DNA of 64,000 nucleotides, taken from assembly GCF_030014955.1 (NCBI RefSeq), contig NZ_JAGRPV010000001.1:5518001-5582000 (forward strand). Direction: 5' to 3'. Below are positions 1-16,290 of this stretch, piece by piece (within the stretch, counting starts at the first letter, position 1; every line of letters starts with the position of its first letter). The notes beneath the pieces were generated by a model. That model was not told the origin of the DNA, did not search any database, and worked only from the letters and a program-made list of their open reading frames with translations. The stretch is from Cohnella hashimotonis. Lineage in GTDB: Bacteria; Bacillota; Bacilli; Paenibacillales; Paenibacillaceae. Both the position numbers and the translations under genes were made by a program.

Positions 1-592
1 TGGCCGCTTCGTACAGTTCCGCGTCAATGCCGAGAATGCCGGCGAAGTACACGAGCGCCGAGAACCCGATCGCCTTCCACAGGTGGACCGCATTAAGAAT
101 GTAGGGCCAGACGTTGGCCTTGAAGTACCATTGGACCCGATCAAGCCCGATCCCCTCGAGCCAGCCGTTCAAGAAGCCGTTCTGATGATCGAGAAACGCC
201 ATCGTGATGTAGCTGACGACGACCCACGACAGGAAGAAAGGCAGGATCATCGCCGTCTGGTAAATCTTCAGCCACTTCTTGGCGACTTCGTGGAGCAATA
301 TGGCCACCGCCAGCGAGAATACGGTCGTCATGAACATGTAGCCCAAGTTGTACAGCACCGTGTTCCGCGTGATCCGATAGGCGTTTTCGCTCTCGAACAG
401 AAACTTGAAGTTTTTAAAACCGACCCATTCGCTACCCAGAATGCCCTTGTCGTACACGTAATTTTTAAATGCGATAATTACGCCGAACATCGGGACATAC
501 GACATGATGAAAATGTAGATGATCGCGGGAAGCGAGAAAATAAACAATTCGCCGTTCCTGCTCACAAACTTTAAAAACTTGCCGCGTTTCAT
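1..592 (-). CDS. LplB-type sugar ABC transporter permease (3' end outside window)
   Basis: Inner-membrane permease subunit of a carbohydrate ABC importer. About 197 N-terminal residues are in the window and the gene runs off the left edge. It begins MKRGKFLKFVSRNGELFIF, then a first membrane helix and the family-typical stretch SYVPMFGVIIAFKNY, which is characteristic of LplB/COG4209 permeases. Further hydrophobic helices follow, ending in a region reading AGILGIDAELYEAA, the start of the EAA loop that contacts the ATPase. The ATG at 592 has an AAGGAGG site 10 bases upstream. It lies downstream of a binding lipoprotein gene on the same strand, separated by two hairpins, so both probably belong to one import system. 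No ATPase is next to it; LplB-type systems usually borrow a shared MsmX-like ATPase. Confidence 0.9.
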   Translation of the reverse strand, partial: MKRGKFLKFVSRNGELFIFSLPAIIYIFIMSYVPMFGVIIAFKNYVYDKGILGSEWVGFKNFKFLFESENAYRITRNTVLYNLGYMFMTTVFSLAVAILLHEVAKKWLKIYQTAMILPFFLSWVVVSYITMAFLDHQNGFLNGWLEGIGLDRVQWYFKANVWPYILNAVHLWKAIGFSALVYFAGILGIDAELYEAA

Positions 593-763
593 CGGCCGGC
601 GTCCTCCTTGCTGCTTGGATTTGCGTCTTGCGTCGAGCTCTGACCTGACGATATCGCTGTTTTGGGGCGTAGAAAAGTGAAGAAATCGTACTTTCCTCTC
701 CGGTCGAGTGCGCGATTTGTTTTTTACTGCCCGATTGCGCACGCAGCCCGGAAAAACGAAAAA

Positions 764-803
764 AGCCGCGAAGCGGACGGGAGAAATCCCGTCGTTCGCG
801 GCT
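764..803 (-). terminator. Rho-independent terminator or attenuator between lipoprotein and permease
   Basis: On the minus strand a long GC-rich stem (arms beginning AGCCGCGAA and ending TTCGCGGCT, with an inner GACGGGA/TCCCGTC pairing and a GAAA/TTTC loop) is followed by six Ts. It lies in the 329-base gap between the lipoprotein stop (922) and the permease start (592). It probably lowers read-through into the permease, giving more binding protein than permease. The rest of the gap (593-763, 804-874) shows no gene. Confidence 0.75.
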
Positions 804-874
804 GCGGCGTCGTGCATGCGGGGCAATAGTAACGATGTGGCATAGGCTTATTTCAGTGGAAACCGGTGGTTGGA

Positions 875-921
875 CTGGGCATAGCGGAAGTTTGTTCAAG
901 TTTGTTCCGCTATCGGCCCAG
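875..921 (-). other. Second hairpin directly after the lipoprotein stop codon
   Basis: Arms CTGGGC-ATAGCGGAA and TTCCGCTAT-CGGCCCAG pair around an approximately 15-base loop, immediately adjacent to the stop codon at 922. It has no T-run of its own, so it may act as an mRNA 3'-end stabiliser upstream of the terminator at 764-803. Confidence 0.5.
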
Positions 922-2421
922 CTACTTCTTACCCCGCGCCTTCAACCATGCGTCCAGCTGCTTCTGCTTCTCCTGCACGATCACGCCGGCTCCCGCCTTC
1001 GAGAGCTTGTCTTCATACTCCGCAAGGAAGCGGGCCGGGTCGATTGTGCCCGTGGCGAGGGCTGCATAATACTCGTCGTTGACGGCACGGACGTTCGCGA
1101 TCTCCGTCTTGACCGGATCCGAATTGAATTCGAATCCTTCGAAGGCGGAGACGGACGCTTCTTCATTCGCCTTGATCGTTTGCTCGATCTTGTCGGGCGG
1201 GGAGCCCTCCGGCAAATATTCGCCCCGGATGTCGCCGAACACCCAATCCGTATTCGTAAAATAGCCGCCGTCCGGATTCACTTTAATGAAATTGCCGGTC
1301 GTTTTCGTATAATGCCTGCCTTCGATGCCATAAACGAGCAGGTTGTACAGCGCCTTGTCCGCGTTCACGAGATTCAGAAGCATGACTGCCCGATCCGGAT
1401 GCGCCGACGTTCGGCCGATCGCGTTCATCGAATTGCCCGCCCCGACGAAGGCCGACCGGACGAGCGGCACCAACTGCACGTCGTAGCCTCCGTCCGCCGC
1501 TTTGTACTCGACTTCGGAGCCCGGCTTGCCCGTGATATCGAACCATACCGCCGTGTTTCCTTTATTGTAGGCTTCCACCGCATCCTTCAGCGTCGCGGCG
1601 TCTTCATTGATATAGCCTTTCATATACCAGTCATGCATCATCGCAAAATTGGTCCGCATCTCCGGCGTCACGTCCGGGAGCACGGTCGGCGTCGGATCGT
1701 TCCGGTAGACGGGCACGATCCAATCGATGCCGTAGAGCAGGTTCGTATAAAAGCCTTTGGTCGTGCCGAAGGGGACGATATCCGGCTCTCCTTCCTTGAT
1801 CTGCTTCAGGAAAGGCTCGATATCTTCGATCCGCTTGATCTTGGAGACGTCCAGCCTGTATTTGTCGATGAATCGCTTCTGAATGACGAGACTAGGACGC
1901 ATGGCGGAGATCTGATAGTTCGGGATCGCGTATTGCTTTCCGCCCAGCTTGCCGCCGTTCCAGTATTTCTCGTCCATGGACGCGAGCAATTGCCCGCCGT
2001 ATCGGCTAAGCTGCTCGTCGATCGGCTGGAATACGCCCTTTTTTGCATTGATCGTCCATTGAAACAGCCAGTTCGAGGTCCAGATGATGTCCATCTGTTC
2101 GCCGGAAGCGACGATCGTGTTCAGCTTTTGCTCGTAATTCGAGAAGTCGATCGGGCGCAGGTCCACGGAGGCGTTCAGCTTCGCCTGCGTGATTTCATTT
2201 ACCGCATCGTTCACGAGCCTTTGATCGGGATTGGACTGGTACTGCGGATAATACCAGATCAGGTTGACCGGATCGAGCCCGGTCGCCGATCCGCTCGCAG
2301 CTTCTTCTTTCTCGCCGCCCCCCGCACATCCGCCAAGGCATGCCGCGCACATCGCGCAAACGGCCAACGCCCGCGCCAGCCGGAGCCAAATCCCCCGTTC
2401 AATCGCATGGTCCACGTTCAA
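922..2421 (-). CDS. Sugar ABC transporter binding lipoprotein (DUF3502 type)
   Basis: Extracellular substrate-capture lipoprotein of a carbohydrate ABC importer, 499 residues. The N terminus is a hydrophobic signal peptide ending in the lipobox LGGC with Cys32 as the lipidation site, then a Gly/Glu/Ala-rich linker. The body has the family 1 solute-binding fold (for example WTSNWLFQW and KQYAIPNYQ). The last about 130 residues resemble the DUF3502 domain found in Paenibacillus LplA-like proteins (VYGIEGRHYTK through GDIRGEYLPEG). The gene is divergent from the GH-D glycosidase at 2620 and upstream of the permease at 592. The substrate is unknown; the neighbouring alpha-galactosidase-like enzyme suggests an oligosaccharide. 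Confidence 0.9.
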   Translation of the reverse strand: MNVDHAIERGIWLRLARALAVCAMCAACLGGCAGGGEKEEAASGSATGLDPVNLIWYYPQYQSNPDQRLVNDAVNEITQAKLNASVDLRPIDFSNYEQKLNTIVASGEQMDIIWTSNWLFQWTINAKKGVFQPIDEQLSRYGGQLLASMDEKYWNGGKLGGKQYAIPNYQISAMRPSLVIQKRFIDKYRLDVSKIKRIEDIEPFLKQIKEGEPDIVPFGTTKGFYTNLLYGIDWIVPVYRNDPTPTVLPDVTPEMRTNFAMMHDWYMKGYINEDAATLKDAVEAYNKGNTAVWFDITGKPGSEVEYKAADGGYDVQLVPLVRSAFVGAGNSMNAIGRTSAHPDRAVMLLNLVNADKALYNLLVYGIEGRHYTKTTGNFIKVNPDGGYFTNTDWVFGDIRGEYLPEGSPPDKIEQTIKANEEASVSAFEGFEFNSDPVKTEIANVRAVNDEYYAALATGTIDPARFLAEYEDKLSKAGAGVIVQEKQKQLDAWLKARGKK

Positions 2422-2619
2422 CCGCCCCCTCGCTGCCGATCATCGGATTCTGTATGTCGCGATCGTTCACTTATGTACCAATATAGCAATTCGATCGGCC
2501 CCTTGAACATACAAAAGTGCAATATCGCGTGCTTCGAAGATTCGAGTCCTCTGCTAAGCTAGCCTCATACGACCCGGCCCAGCTTCCGGGATCGACGCGT
2601 CTTAACGAGGAGGATTCAC

Positions 2620-4506
2620 ATGACATTCGAATGGCCTTCCCTGCGTAAGGCAACCGTCGCCGCCGTATGCGCCGATCGCAGCCGGCAAGGCGAGTTCACG
2701 GCATCGGAAGCGGACGACGATCCGACGTTCCGAATGGATCGGCTCGTCGTATCGCTGTCGTCCGGCGACGGCACCGACGCGCAGACGATATCCGTCCGCA
2801 ACGAAGGACCGGAACCGCTATCGCTGCGGGAAATCCGGCTGGAGTGGTCCGCCGCACGGCTCGGCGACCGGCTGGATGCGCGGGACTACGTCCAGCTCCA
2901 CCATACTCGCGATTTCTCCGGTCTATCCGGCGTACGCCCGATCCATCGGCCTGCGGCATGGTCGCCCGCCGCCGAACCCTCGGGGATGGTGAGCGTGTTC
3001 TGCCGCCGGCGGACGGGCGACTGCGTCCTGCTCGGCGCGCTGCCGCCCTACGGCGACTGCTTCGTCGATATCGCCGTCCTGCACGCGCAGGCCCATCGCG
3101 ACGGGCTCTTCGGGCTCGGCTTCCATCTTCGCGCGCCGCGAAGCATCGGCCCCGGCGAGCGCGTCGCCCTGGCGAATCTCATCGTGCTGCAGGGGGACGA
3201 CGGCAACGCGCTGCTCTCCGAATACGCGAACTTGATCCGGCAGCGGCTCGCCGCGATGAAGTTCGAGCCGCCCGCTGCGCGGATCACCGGCTGGAACAGT
3301 TGGGACTACTACGCGGGAGCTGTGCGGGCCGAGGACGTGCTGGCCAATGCGTCCGCGGCAAGCGCGCTGTTCGGCGAGCGACTGCGATATATCGCAATCG
3401 ACGAAGGCTACGAATGCCAGTGGGGCGTCTGGGATGCCGGCTGGAAATTCCCGCAGGGGCTCGAGGATCTCTGCGCGCAGATCCGCGCCGAAGGCTTCGA
3501 ACCCGGCATCTGGACGGCACCGCTCATGGTGAGCGTCTATACGCCGCTGTACCGCGATCATCCCGATTGGTTCGTCGGTGACGAGATAGGCAATCCCTAT
3601 GCGCAAAACGCCGGTTACGGCAGCATGGTCCAGCTGGATATTACGCATCCGGAAGCCGAGGCGCACATTCGAGAGACGTTCAAGCGTCTGCGCGCCGCGG
3701 GATTCGCTTATTTCAAATGCGACTTCGCCCAGCTGCTGCTCGGCGCCTCGACCTTCCATGCTCCGCGCATGTCGCATGCCGGCATGATACGGCGGCTGTT
3801 CGAGGTCATCCGGGAGGCGATCGGACCCGACGCCTATCTGCTTGCCTGCGGCGCGCCCTACGAGTCCGTCATCGGCATCGCGGACGCGCACCGGACGACA
3901 GGCGACATCCACAATTATTGGAGCCATATCCGTCACAACATCCGCTCGATGCTGGCAAGATGGTGGATGCAGGGAGCGATCGGCAATACGGATCCCGATA
4001 CCGCAATCGTTCGCTGTCCCGATACGACGGACGACCGTCAGCTCAACCGGCGCTGGGGGCTGAACCCTTGGGGGCTCGGCGCCGGATGGGCCGCGGGCAG
4101 AGAGATGAATCTCGAGGAAGCCAAGACGCTGCTCCTCGCCTGCTATGTAACGGGAGGCGACCTCCTGCTCGGAGACGCGCTCCCGAAGCTGAACGCCGCC
4201 GGCATCGAGCTGCTCGCCCGCCTTCTGGAGCATCCCGTGCGGCGCGGCATCCCGCTCAACCTGTTCGAGCCGGACGGCGACGAGCTGCCGATCGTGGCGG
4301 CCGAGACGGTCGATCCGAACAAGAGACTGCTCGTACTGTTCAACCTCGGCGACGATTGCCGGACGCAGAAGGTCCCTGCGGACTTTCTCGCGCCATACTG
4401 CGCATGGACGGCATTCTGGAGCGGCGAGACCGTGCCGTTACCGCACGCCGGAGAAGTCGCGCTCGAACCGAGAAGCGCGACCGCCTGGTGGGTCGAACGT
4501 CGTTAG
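2620..4506 (+). CDS. Clan GH-D glycoside hydrolase (alpha-galactosidase-like)
   Basis: Probable cytoplasmic retaining glycosidase of 628 residues with no signal peptide. Residues about 1-215 form a beta-sandwich N-terminal domain. The catalytic barrel starts at ITGWNSWDYYAG (near residue 222). The expected clan GH-D nucleophile is Asp368 in YFKCDFAQ, and the acid/base candidate is Asp429 in RTTGDIHNYW, 61 residues later, the spacing usual in families 27 and 36. A C-terminal beta domain ends at the stop. The ATG at 2620 has a perfect AGGAGG seven bases upstream. It is divergent from the binding lipoprotein at 922-2421, so they probably share a regulatory region (2422-2619). Substrate specificity (alpha-galactoside, alpha-N-acetylgalactosaminide or other) cannot be read from the sequence. 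Confidence 0.88.
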   Translation: MTFEWPSLRKATVAAVCADRSRQGEFTASEADDDPTFRMDRLVVSLSSGDGTDAQTISVRNEGPEPLSLREIRLEWSAARLGDRLDARDYVQLHHTRDFSGLSGVRPIHRPAAWSPAAEPSGMVSVFCRRRTGDCVLLGALPPYGDCFVDIAVLHAQAHRDGLFGLGFHLRAPRSIGPGERVALANLIVLQGDDGNALLSEYANLIRQRLAAMKFEPPAARITGWNSWDYYAGAVRAEDVLANASAASALFGERLRYIAIDEGYECQWGVWDAGWKFPQGLEDLCAQIRAEGFEPGIWTAPLMVSVYTPLYRDHPDWFVGDEIGNPYAQNAGYGSMVQLDITHPEAEAHIRETFKRLRAAGFAYFKCDFAQLLLGASTFHAPRMSHAGMIRRLFEVIREAIGPDAYLLACGAPYESVIGIADAHRTTGDIHNYWSHIRHNIRSMLARWWMQGAIGNTDPDTAIVRCPDTTDDRQLNRRWGLNPWGLGAGWAAGREMNLEEAKTLLLACYVTGGDLLLGDALPKLNAAGIELLARLLEHPVRRGIPLNLFEPDGDELPIVAAETVDPNKRLLVLFNLGDDCRTQKVPADFLAPYCAWTAFWSGETVPLPHAGEVALEPRSATAWWVERR

Positions 4507-4539
4507 GTGCCGGCCGCGCAGCCCGCCGCCACGGCTGGA

Positions 4540-6297
4540 TCAATGCGCTTGAGGGCCGCCCGCCAGCTCGCCCAGCAGCTCCGCGATCAGGCCGTCGTAG
4601 TCGGCTTCGTCGAGCGAGATCAGCTCCTCGATCCGCCGCCTTGCGTCCCGGTTCAGATCGGCCGGGCTCTTCCAACGGATCACGCTTCGCATGCGCGAAT
4701 CGAGCCGCTCGCGGTCGCCGCCCTCGCGAACGTAACGCGCGATGATCTCGTAGTCCCGGATCCCCTTCTGCAGCAGCTTATAGCGCAGACTCAGCAGCGG
4801 ACGGCCGTCCCGGCCCGGGTAGACGAAGTTGGTATCGCCCGCCGGGAAAAACGGATGGTGATACGAGATTTTGCAAAGCGGGTCGGTCGGCCATACCGTA
4901 TAGTTCCAGCGTAGGAAGCCGTCCAGCTTCAACTGCCAGACGATCCAGGGAATGGCTCGCGCCTCCAGCAGATGAGAGTTGATGAACGTGTTCGGATGCT
5001 TGACGTCGCAGGCGACGTAATAGAGCGTTCGCCCGGTCTTGCCTTCCCGCATGGTCAGAATCTGCTCATGCTCCTGCCCTGCGCAGTCGAGGATCGGCAC
5101 GTGATCCACGATCCCCTCCTCTTCCATGAACGACGCGTGGGCGATAGCGGCTTTATATTGGAAAGAAGGCGCCATCTTGCGCATCGCGCCAAGCCGCTTG
5201 CGGAACAGCGGCAGGTCGGAAGGCTCGTCGGCCAGCAACCGCACGCGGTCGATCCACCCCCGATCGGTAAAGTGCTTCTCCAGCGCGACGACGTACGCTT
5301 CGAACTCGCTCCGCTCCCGGATGAAGCGGTACGTGCCGCTGGCTTCGTCGCGGTACCGGATGCGTACGGCATCCGGATGATCCGCAATGATGCCGCCGTA
5401 GCCCGCATCCTCGTACACCCAGATGTTCAGCAGTCCGAACACCTCGATCTCGTCTTTGATCCCATGCCGTTCGCACAGTTCCACGTACCGGTCGAGCGCG
5501 CGGTAGTCGTAGGCCCACGTGCCGTCCGTCCGCTTCGCCACGCCGACGATGCTGTACTCGAACAGATTGGCGGGATCGATCCGGTCGTAGCAGGAAGCCT
5601 GCCCGGACCAGGGGATCTCGGAGACGACGAGCGAGACCGCCTTCTGTCCGAGCGCAGCCAGAGAAGCGACGTAATGCTCGAGCACCTCGAAGTGGCCGTC
5701 GCTCCACAGCTCGGCGTCGTACTTGCGCGCGATGTTGGCGTTGTGCTGCCACAGGTCGAGATAAAACGTTTGGTCCGAGGGCGCAACCAACGTCACTTCG
5801 TGTACGACGATCTCAAACGTCAGCGTCGCCTCCACCCGCTCGTCCTCGAACATCCGTCGGCGGTAGACGGTGATCTCCGCCCGATAAACGCCAGGAGCCG
5901 CGCCCTCGCCGATCTCCGCTTCGATCCAGACCGGCTGCACTCGCCGTCTGTCCACGCGGAGCGACGTCTGCCGCAGGAGGATGTCCGATTTAAGCTGCCG
6001 GTCGTCATCTTCGACGAGGCCGACCAGGCTCGCGCGTACGCTTCCGTCGGCGAGGCCCGGCACCTTCGCGCTTACGCGCAGGACGTCGATCGGTCCGCGC
6101 TCGTCGAACGCGGCATCCTCGCCGACGCAGACCAGCAGCTCCTCGTCCGCATAGATCAATAGCTGCGCGGCCGCCCGGTCGCGGCGCCCGCAAGTCAGCG
6201 AGACATCGCGGTCCGGATCGAACGGCACGCCGTACTTGTGATAGACGCCGAATACGTATTTGTAGCTGTCCGGGGCGAGCCCCATAGTGATGTTCAT
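4540..6297 (-). CDS. DUF4091 domain protein, probable glycoside hydrolase relative
   Basis: Protein of 585 residues, no signal peptide, probably cytoplasmic. The C-terminal third carries the DUF4091 signature region (KISYHHPFFPAGDTNFVYPG, then LLSLRYKLLQKGIRDYEII) known from proteins related to GH123 N-acetylgalactosaminidases. The N-terminal about 180 residues look like a beta-sandwich. An acidic stretch RVRLLADEPSDLPLF in the middle could hold catalytic carboxylates, as in GH123-like enzymes (inference). The ATG has AGGAGG seven bases upstream. It faces the GH-D enzyme convergently (33-base gap) and lies downstream of the giant lyase on the same strand (96-base gap). A role in trimming oligosaccharides released by that lyase is the likeliest context. 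Confidence 0.8.
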   Translation of the reverse strand: MNITMGLAPDSYKYVFGVYHKYGVPFDPDRDVSLTCGRRDRAAAQLLIYADEELLVCVGEDAAFDERGPIDVLRVSAKVPGLADGSVRASLVGLVEDDDRQLKSDILLRQTSLRVDRRRVQPVWIEAEIGEGAAPGVYRAEITVYRRRMFEDERVEATLTFEIVVHEVTLVAPSDQTFYLDLWQHNANIARKYDAELWSDGHFEVLEHYVASLAALGQKAVSLVVSEIPWSGQASCYDRIDPANLFEYSIVGVAKRTDGTWAYDYRALDRYVELCERHGIKDEIEVFGLLNIWVYEDAGYGGIIADHPDAVRIRYRDEASGTYRFIRERSEFEAYVVALEKHFTDRGWIDRVRLLADEPSDLPLFRKRLGAMRKMAPSFQYKAAIAHASFMEEEGIVDHVPILDCAGQEHEQILTMREGKTGRTLYYVACDVKHPNTFINSHLLEARAIPWIVWQLKLDGFLRWNYTVWPTDPLCKISYHHPFFPAGDTNFVYPGRDGRPLLSLRYKLLQKGIRDYEIIARYVREGGDRERLDSRMRSVIRWKSPADLNRDARRRIEELISLDEADYDGLIAELLGELAGGPQAH

Positions 6298-6393
6298 TCC
6301 CTATTCCTCCTGCGTGAAAATGCGCGAAGGCGCATACGCCGCCCGCTAATTCCGGACAGCGTATGCGTCATCGTCGTCATTGCCGTATTTTCG

Positions 6394-13029
<6,636 letters not shown>

Positions 13030-13079
13030 TCATCCCTTTCGATCCGAATTTGTACGATTCCGTTTTTAATCCCAATTAC

Positions 13080-13093
13080 TGTAAGCGCTTGCT
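13080..13093 (-). promoter_or_regulatory. cre-like (CcpA) operator upstream of the giant lyase
   Basis: The 14-mer AGCAAGCGCTTACA (minus strand) matches the catabolite-responsive element consensus TGWAANCGNTNWCA at 12 of 14 positions, with the perfect AAGCGCTT core. It sits about 57 bases upstream of the lyase start, where it could block its transcription when preferred sugars are present. A LacI-family operator other than CcpA would look similar. Confidence 0.5.
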
Positions 13094-13113
13094 GCCTTTC
13101 ATCGCCTAAAGGA

Positions 13114-13133
13114 CGGCTCTCCGCAGAGAGCCG
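13114..13133 (-). terminator. Weak terminator-like hairpin after the oxidoreductase operon
   Basis: The inverted repeat CGGCTCT/AGAGCCG around a six-base loop lies 10 bases past the oxidoreductase stop on the minus strand. It is followed by only a short CCTTTA stretch, so termination may be partial and the lyase may also be read from the upstream operon. Confidence 0.45.
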
Positions 13134-13142
13134 CCATCGATA

Positions 13143-14411
<1,269 letters not shown>

Positions 14412-14438
14412 GATGTCCGGCTCCTTTTGACGCATCGA

Positions 14439-15311
14439 TCAGCCCTTGACGGAGCCGATCATGGCGCCTTGCTCGAAGTGCTTCTGAATAAACGGATAGA
14501 TGATCAGGACGGGCAAGCAGCCGAGCAGGATGATGCCGTATTTCAACGATTCGAGAATGACCTTGTGACCGTCCTTGGTCGTTGCCTCCAGCACATCGCC
14601 CGCTTGCCCGACGACGACGAGATTGCGAATGACGAGCTGCAGCGGGAACAGGTTCGGTTCGCGGATGAGCAGCAGCGCGCTCTGAAAGTCGTTCCAGATC
14701 GCAACCGTGTAGAACATGCCGATCGTCAGCAGCACCGGCTTGGACAGCGGCATCACGATGTGCGTCAGCACCGTGAAGTCCGACAAGCCGTCGATGCGGC
14801 CCGACTCCTCGACCTCGACGGGCATCCCGGAGAAAAACGTCCGCATGATGATAAGCCAGACGGTAACGACCGCGTTGGGCAGCACCATCGCCCAGATCGT
14901 GTCTATGAGTCCGTAGGAGCGCGCGACCAGGTAGAACGGAATCATTCCCCCGTGAAACATCATCGTGAACACGATGTACAGCATGATCGGCTTGTAGAAA
15001 ACGAGGCCCCGGCGCGAGAGCGCATAGGCGCTAGTAATCGTCAGAGCCATCGATATAAAGAGACCCAGTACGACATAGCCGATCGAATTGCGGTAGCCGA
15101 TCCACAGCCGCTTGTCTTCGAACACAGCCTGCAAGGCGTTGAACTGCAGACCTTTCGGAAAGAAGCTGATCTCGTTGCGGACGACATATTCCGGCGAGCT
15201 GATCGCGACGGAAGCCATATGCAGGAACGGGAACAGCATGGCGATCGCGACGAACAGCAGCAGCAAAAAGTTGACGACGTCGAATACGCCGATTTTCCCT
15301 GTTCTTACCAT
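14439..15311 (-). CDS. LplC/YtcP-type carbohydrate ABC transporter permease
   Basis: Inner-membrane permease of 290 residues with six predicted helices. N-terminal helix FDVVNFLLLLFVAIAMLF is followed by the external loop ISSPEYVVRNEISFFPKGL, highly typical of LplC/YtcP proteins. The EAA loop reads EESGRIDGLSDFTVLTHIVM, the ATPase contact. The C terminus FIQKHFEQGAMIGSVKG is the classic end of this family. It overlaps the LplB-type permease gene by seven bases, indicating translational coupling, and is followed 27 bases later by the oxidoreductase. Confidence 0.92.
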   Translation of the reverse strand: MVRTGKIGVFDVVNFLLLLFVAIAMLFPFLHMASVAISSPEYVVRNEISFFPKGLQFNALQAVFEDKRLWIGYRNSIGYVVLGLFISMALTITSAYALSRRGLVFYKPIMLYIVFTMMFHGGMIPFYLVARSYGLIDTIWAMVLPNAVVTVWLIIMRTFFSGMPVEVEESGRIDGLSDFTVLTHIVMPLSKPVLLTIGMFYTVAIWNDFQSALLLIREPNLFPLQLVIRNLVVVGQAGDVLEATTKDGHKVILESLKYGIILLGCLPVLIIYPFIQKHFEQGAMIGSVKG

Positions 15312-16213
15312 AGGCTCGTTTCCCCCACTTTGCGGCTTGCGGCATTCGTTAAATAGACGAGCAGCATGGTAACGAGACCCAGGGACAAATTAATCGCCGT
15401 CGCGTAGCTCATGCCGCCGCCGAGAATGCCGATCCGGTAGACGTAGGTCGTGATGATATCCGCGGTGTCCATATTGCCCGCATTGCCGATCAAAAACGCC
15501 TTGTCGAACGGAATATTGATAATGCCGCTGATGCTCATGATGAACATGATGACAATCGCCGGGATGATGCCGGGTATCGTCACGTGTACCGTCTGCTTCC
15601 AACGGTTCGCGCCGTCCATCCGGGCCGCTTCGTACAGCTGCGGATCGATGGCAGCCAGCGCGGCGAGGAAGATGATCGTACCGTAACCCGTCATCTGCCA
15701 GATATCCGACGCGATATAGATCGTCCGGAACCATTCGGGCCGCTGCAGGAAGTTGATCGGCTCGTAGCCGAGGGACTGAATGGCTTTGTTGATCCAGCCG
15801 GTGCTCGGGGACAGCAGCATAATCATAACGCTGGACAGTACGACGCTCGAGAGGAAATACGGCAGGTAACTGACGGACTGCACGAATCTCCTGAACTTCT
15901 TCCAGCGCATCTCGTAGAACAAAACGGCCAGCGCGATCGGCGCCGGGAAGGCGAAAATAAACTTATATAAACCCAATAAGAGCGTGTTGCGGACAATAAG
16001 CCAGGCGTCGGGATTGCTGAGAAACATCCGGTAATGCTTGAGCCCGACCCATGGGCTGTGCCAGACGCCCTTGAACAGGTTGTAGTCCATGAAGGAGACT
16101 ACGATCCCGAACATCGGGACGTAGTGGAACAAAAGATAGTAAAGCAGCGTGGGTAACAAAAGCAGCAAGTAGACTTTATTGCGCTTGATGCGGTAAAAAA
16201 CCGATTGCTTCAT
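15305..16213 (-). CDS. LplB-type carbohydrate ABC transporter permease
   Basis: Inner-membrane permease of 302 residues, partner of the LplC-type protein downstream. The first helix and the stretch YVPMFGIVVSFMDYN define the LplB group. The EAA loop reads EAARMDGANRWKQTVHVTIP. The ATG at 16213 has GGAAGGAG seven bases upstream. The gene follows the binding lipoprotein with a 77-base gap containing a strong hairpin. It has the same fold and role as the truncated permease at 1-592, but the proteins differ enough to belong to separate import systems. Confidence 0.92.
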   Translation of the reverse strand: MKQSVFYRIKRNKVYLLLLLPTLLYYLLFHYVPMFGIVVSFMDYNLFKGVWHSPWVGLKHYRMFLSNPDAWLIVRNTLLLGLYKFIFAFPAPIALAVLFYEMRWKKFRRFVQSVSYLPYFLSSVVLSSVMIMLLSPSTGWINKAIQSLGYEPINFLQRPEWFRTIYIASDIWQMTGYGTIIFLAALAAIDPQLYEAARMDGANRWKQTVHVTIPGIIPAIVIMFIMSISGIINIPFDKAFLIGNAGNMDTADIITTYVYRIGILGGGMSYATAINLSLGLVTMLLVYLTNAASRKVGETSLW

Positions 16214-16239
16214 GACGCTACTCCTTCCCGGAAAAGCAC

Positions 16240-16272
16240 GGGGCCGTGCACTGCACGTCTACGCACGGCCCC
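16240..16272 (-). terminator. Intra-operon hairpin between lipoprotein and permease genes
   Basis: A perfect 10-bp stem, GGGGCCGTGC/GCACGGCCCC, encloses a 13-base loop; on the minus strand it is followed by GTGCTTTTCC. It lies between the lipoprotein stop (16291) and permease start (16213). The likely role is partial termination or 3'-end protection, giving excess binding protein. Confidence 0.65.
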
Positions 16273-16290
16273 GCGGCTTGCTATCGTTGC

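Noticed and set aside
835..2562. 575-codon plus-strand open frame opposite the first lipoprotein gene
   Set aside because: The opposite frame has a lipobox and a solute-binding fold; this product has neither signal nor family features.
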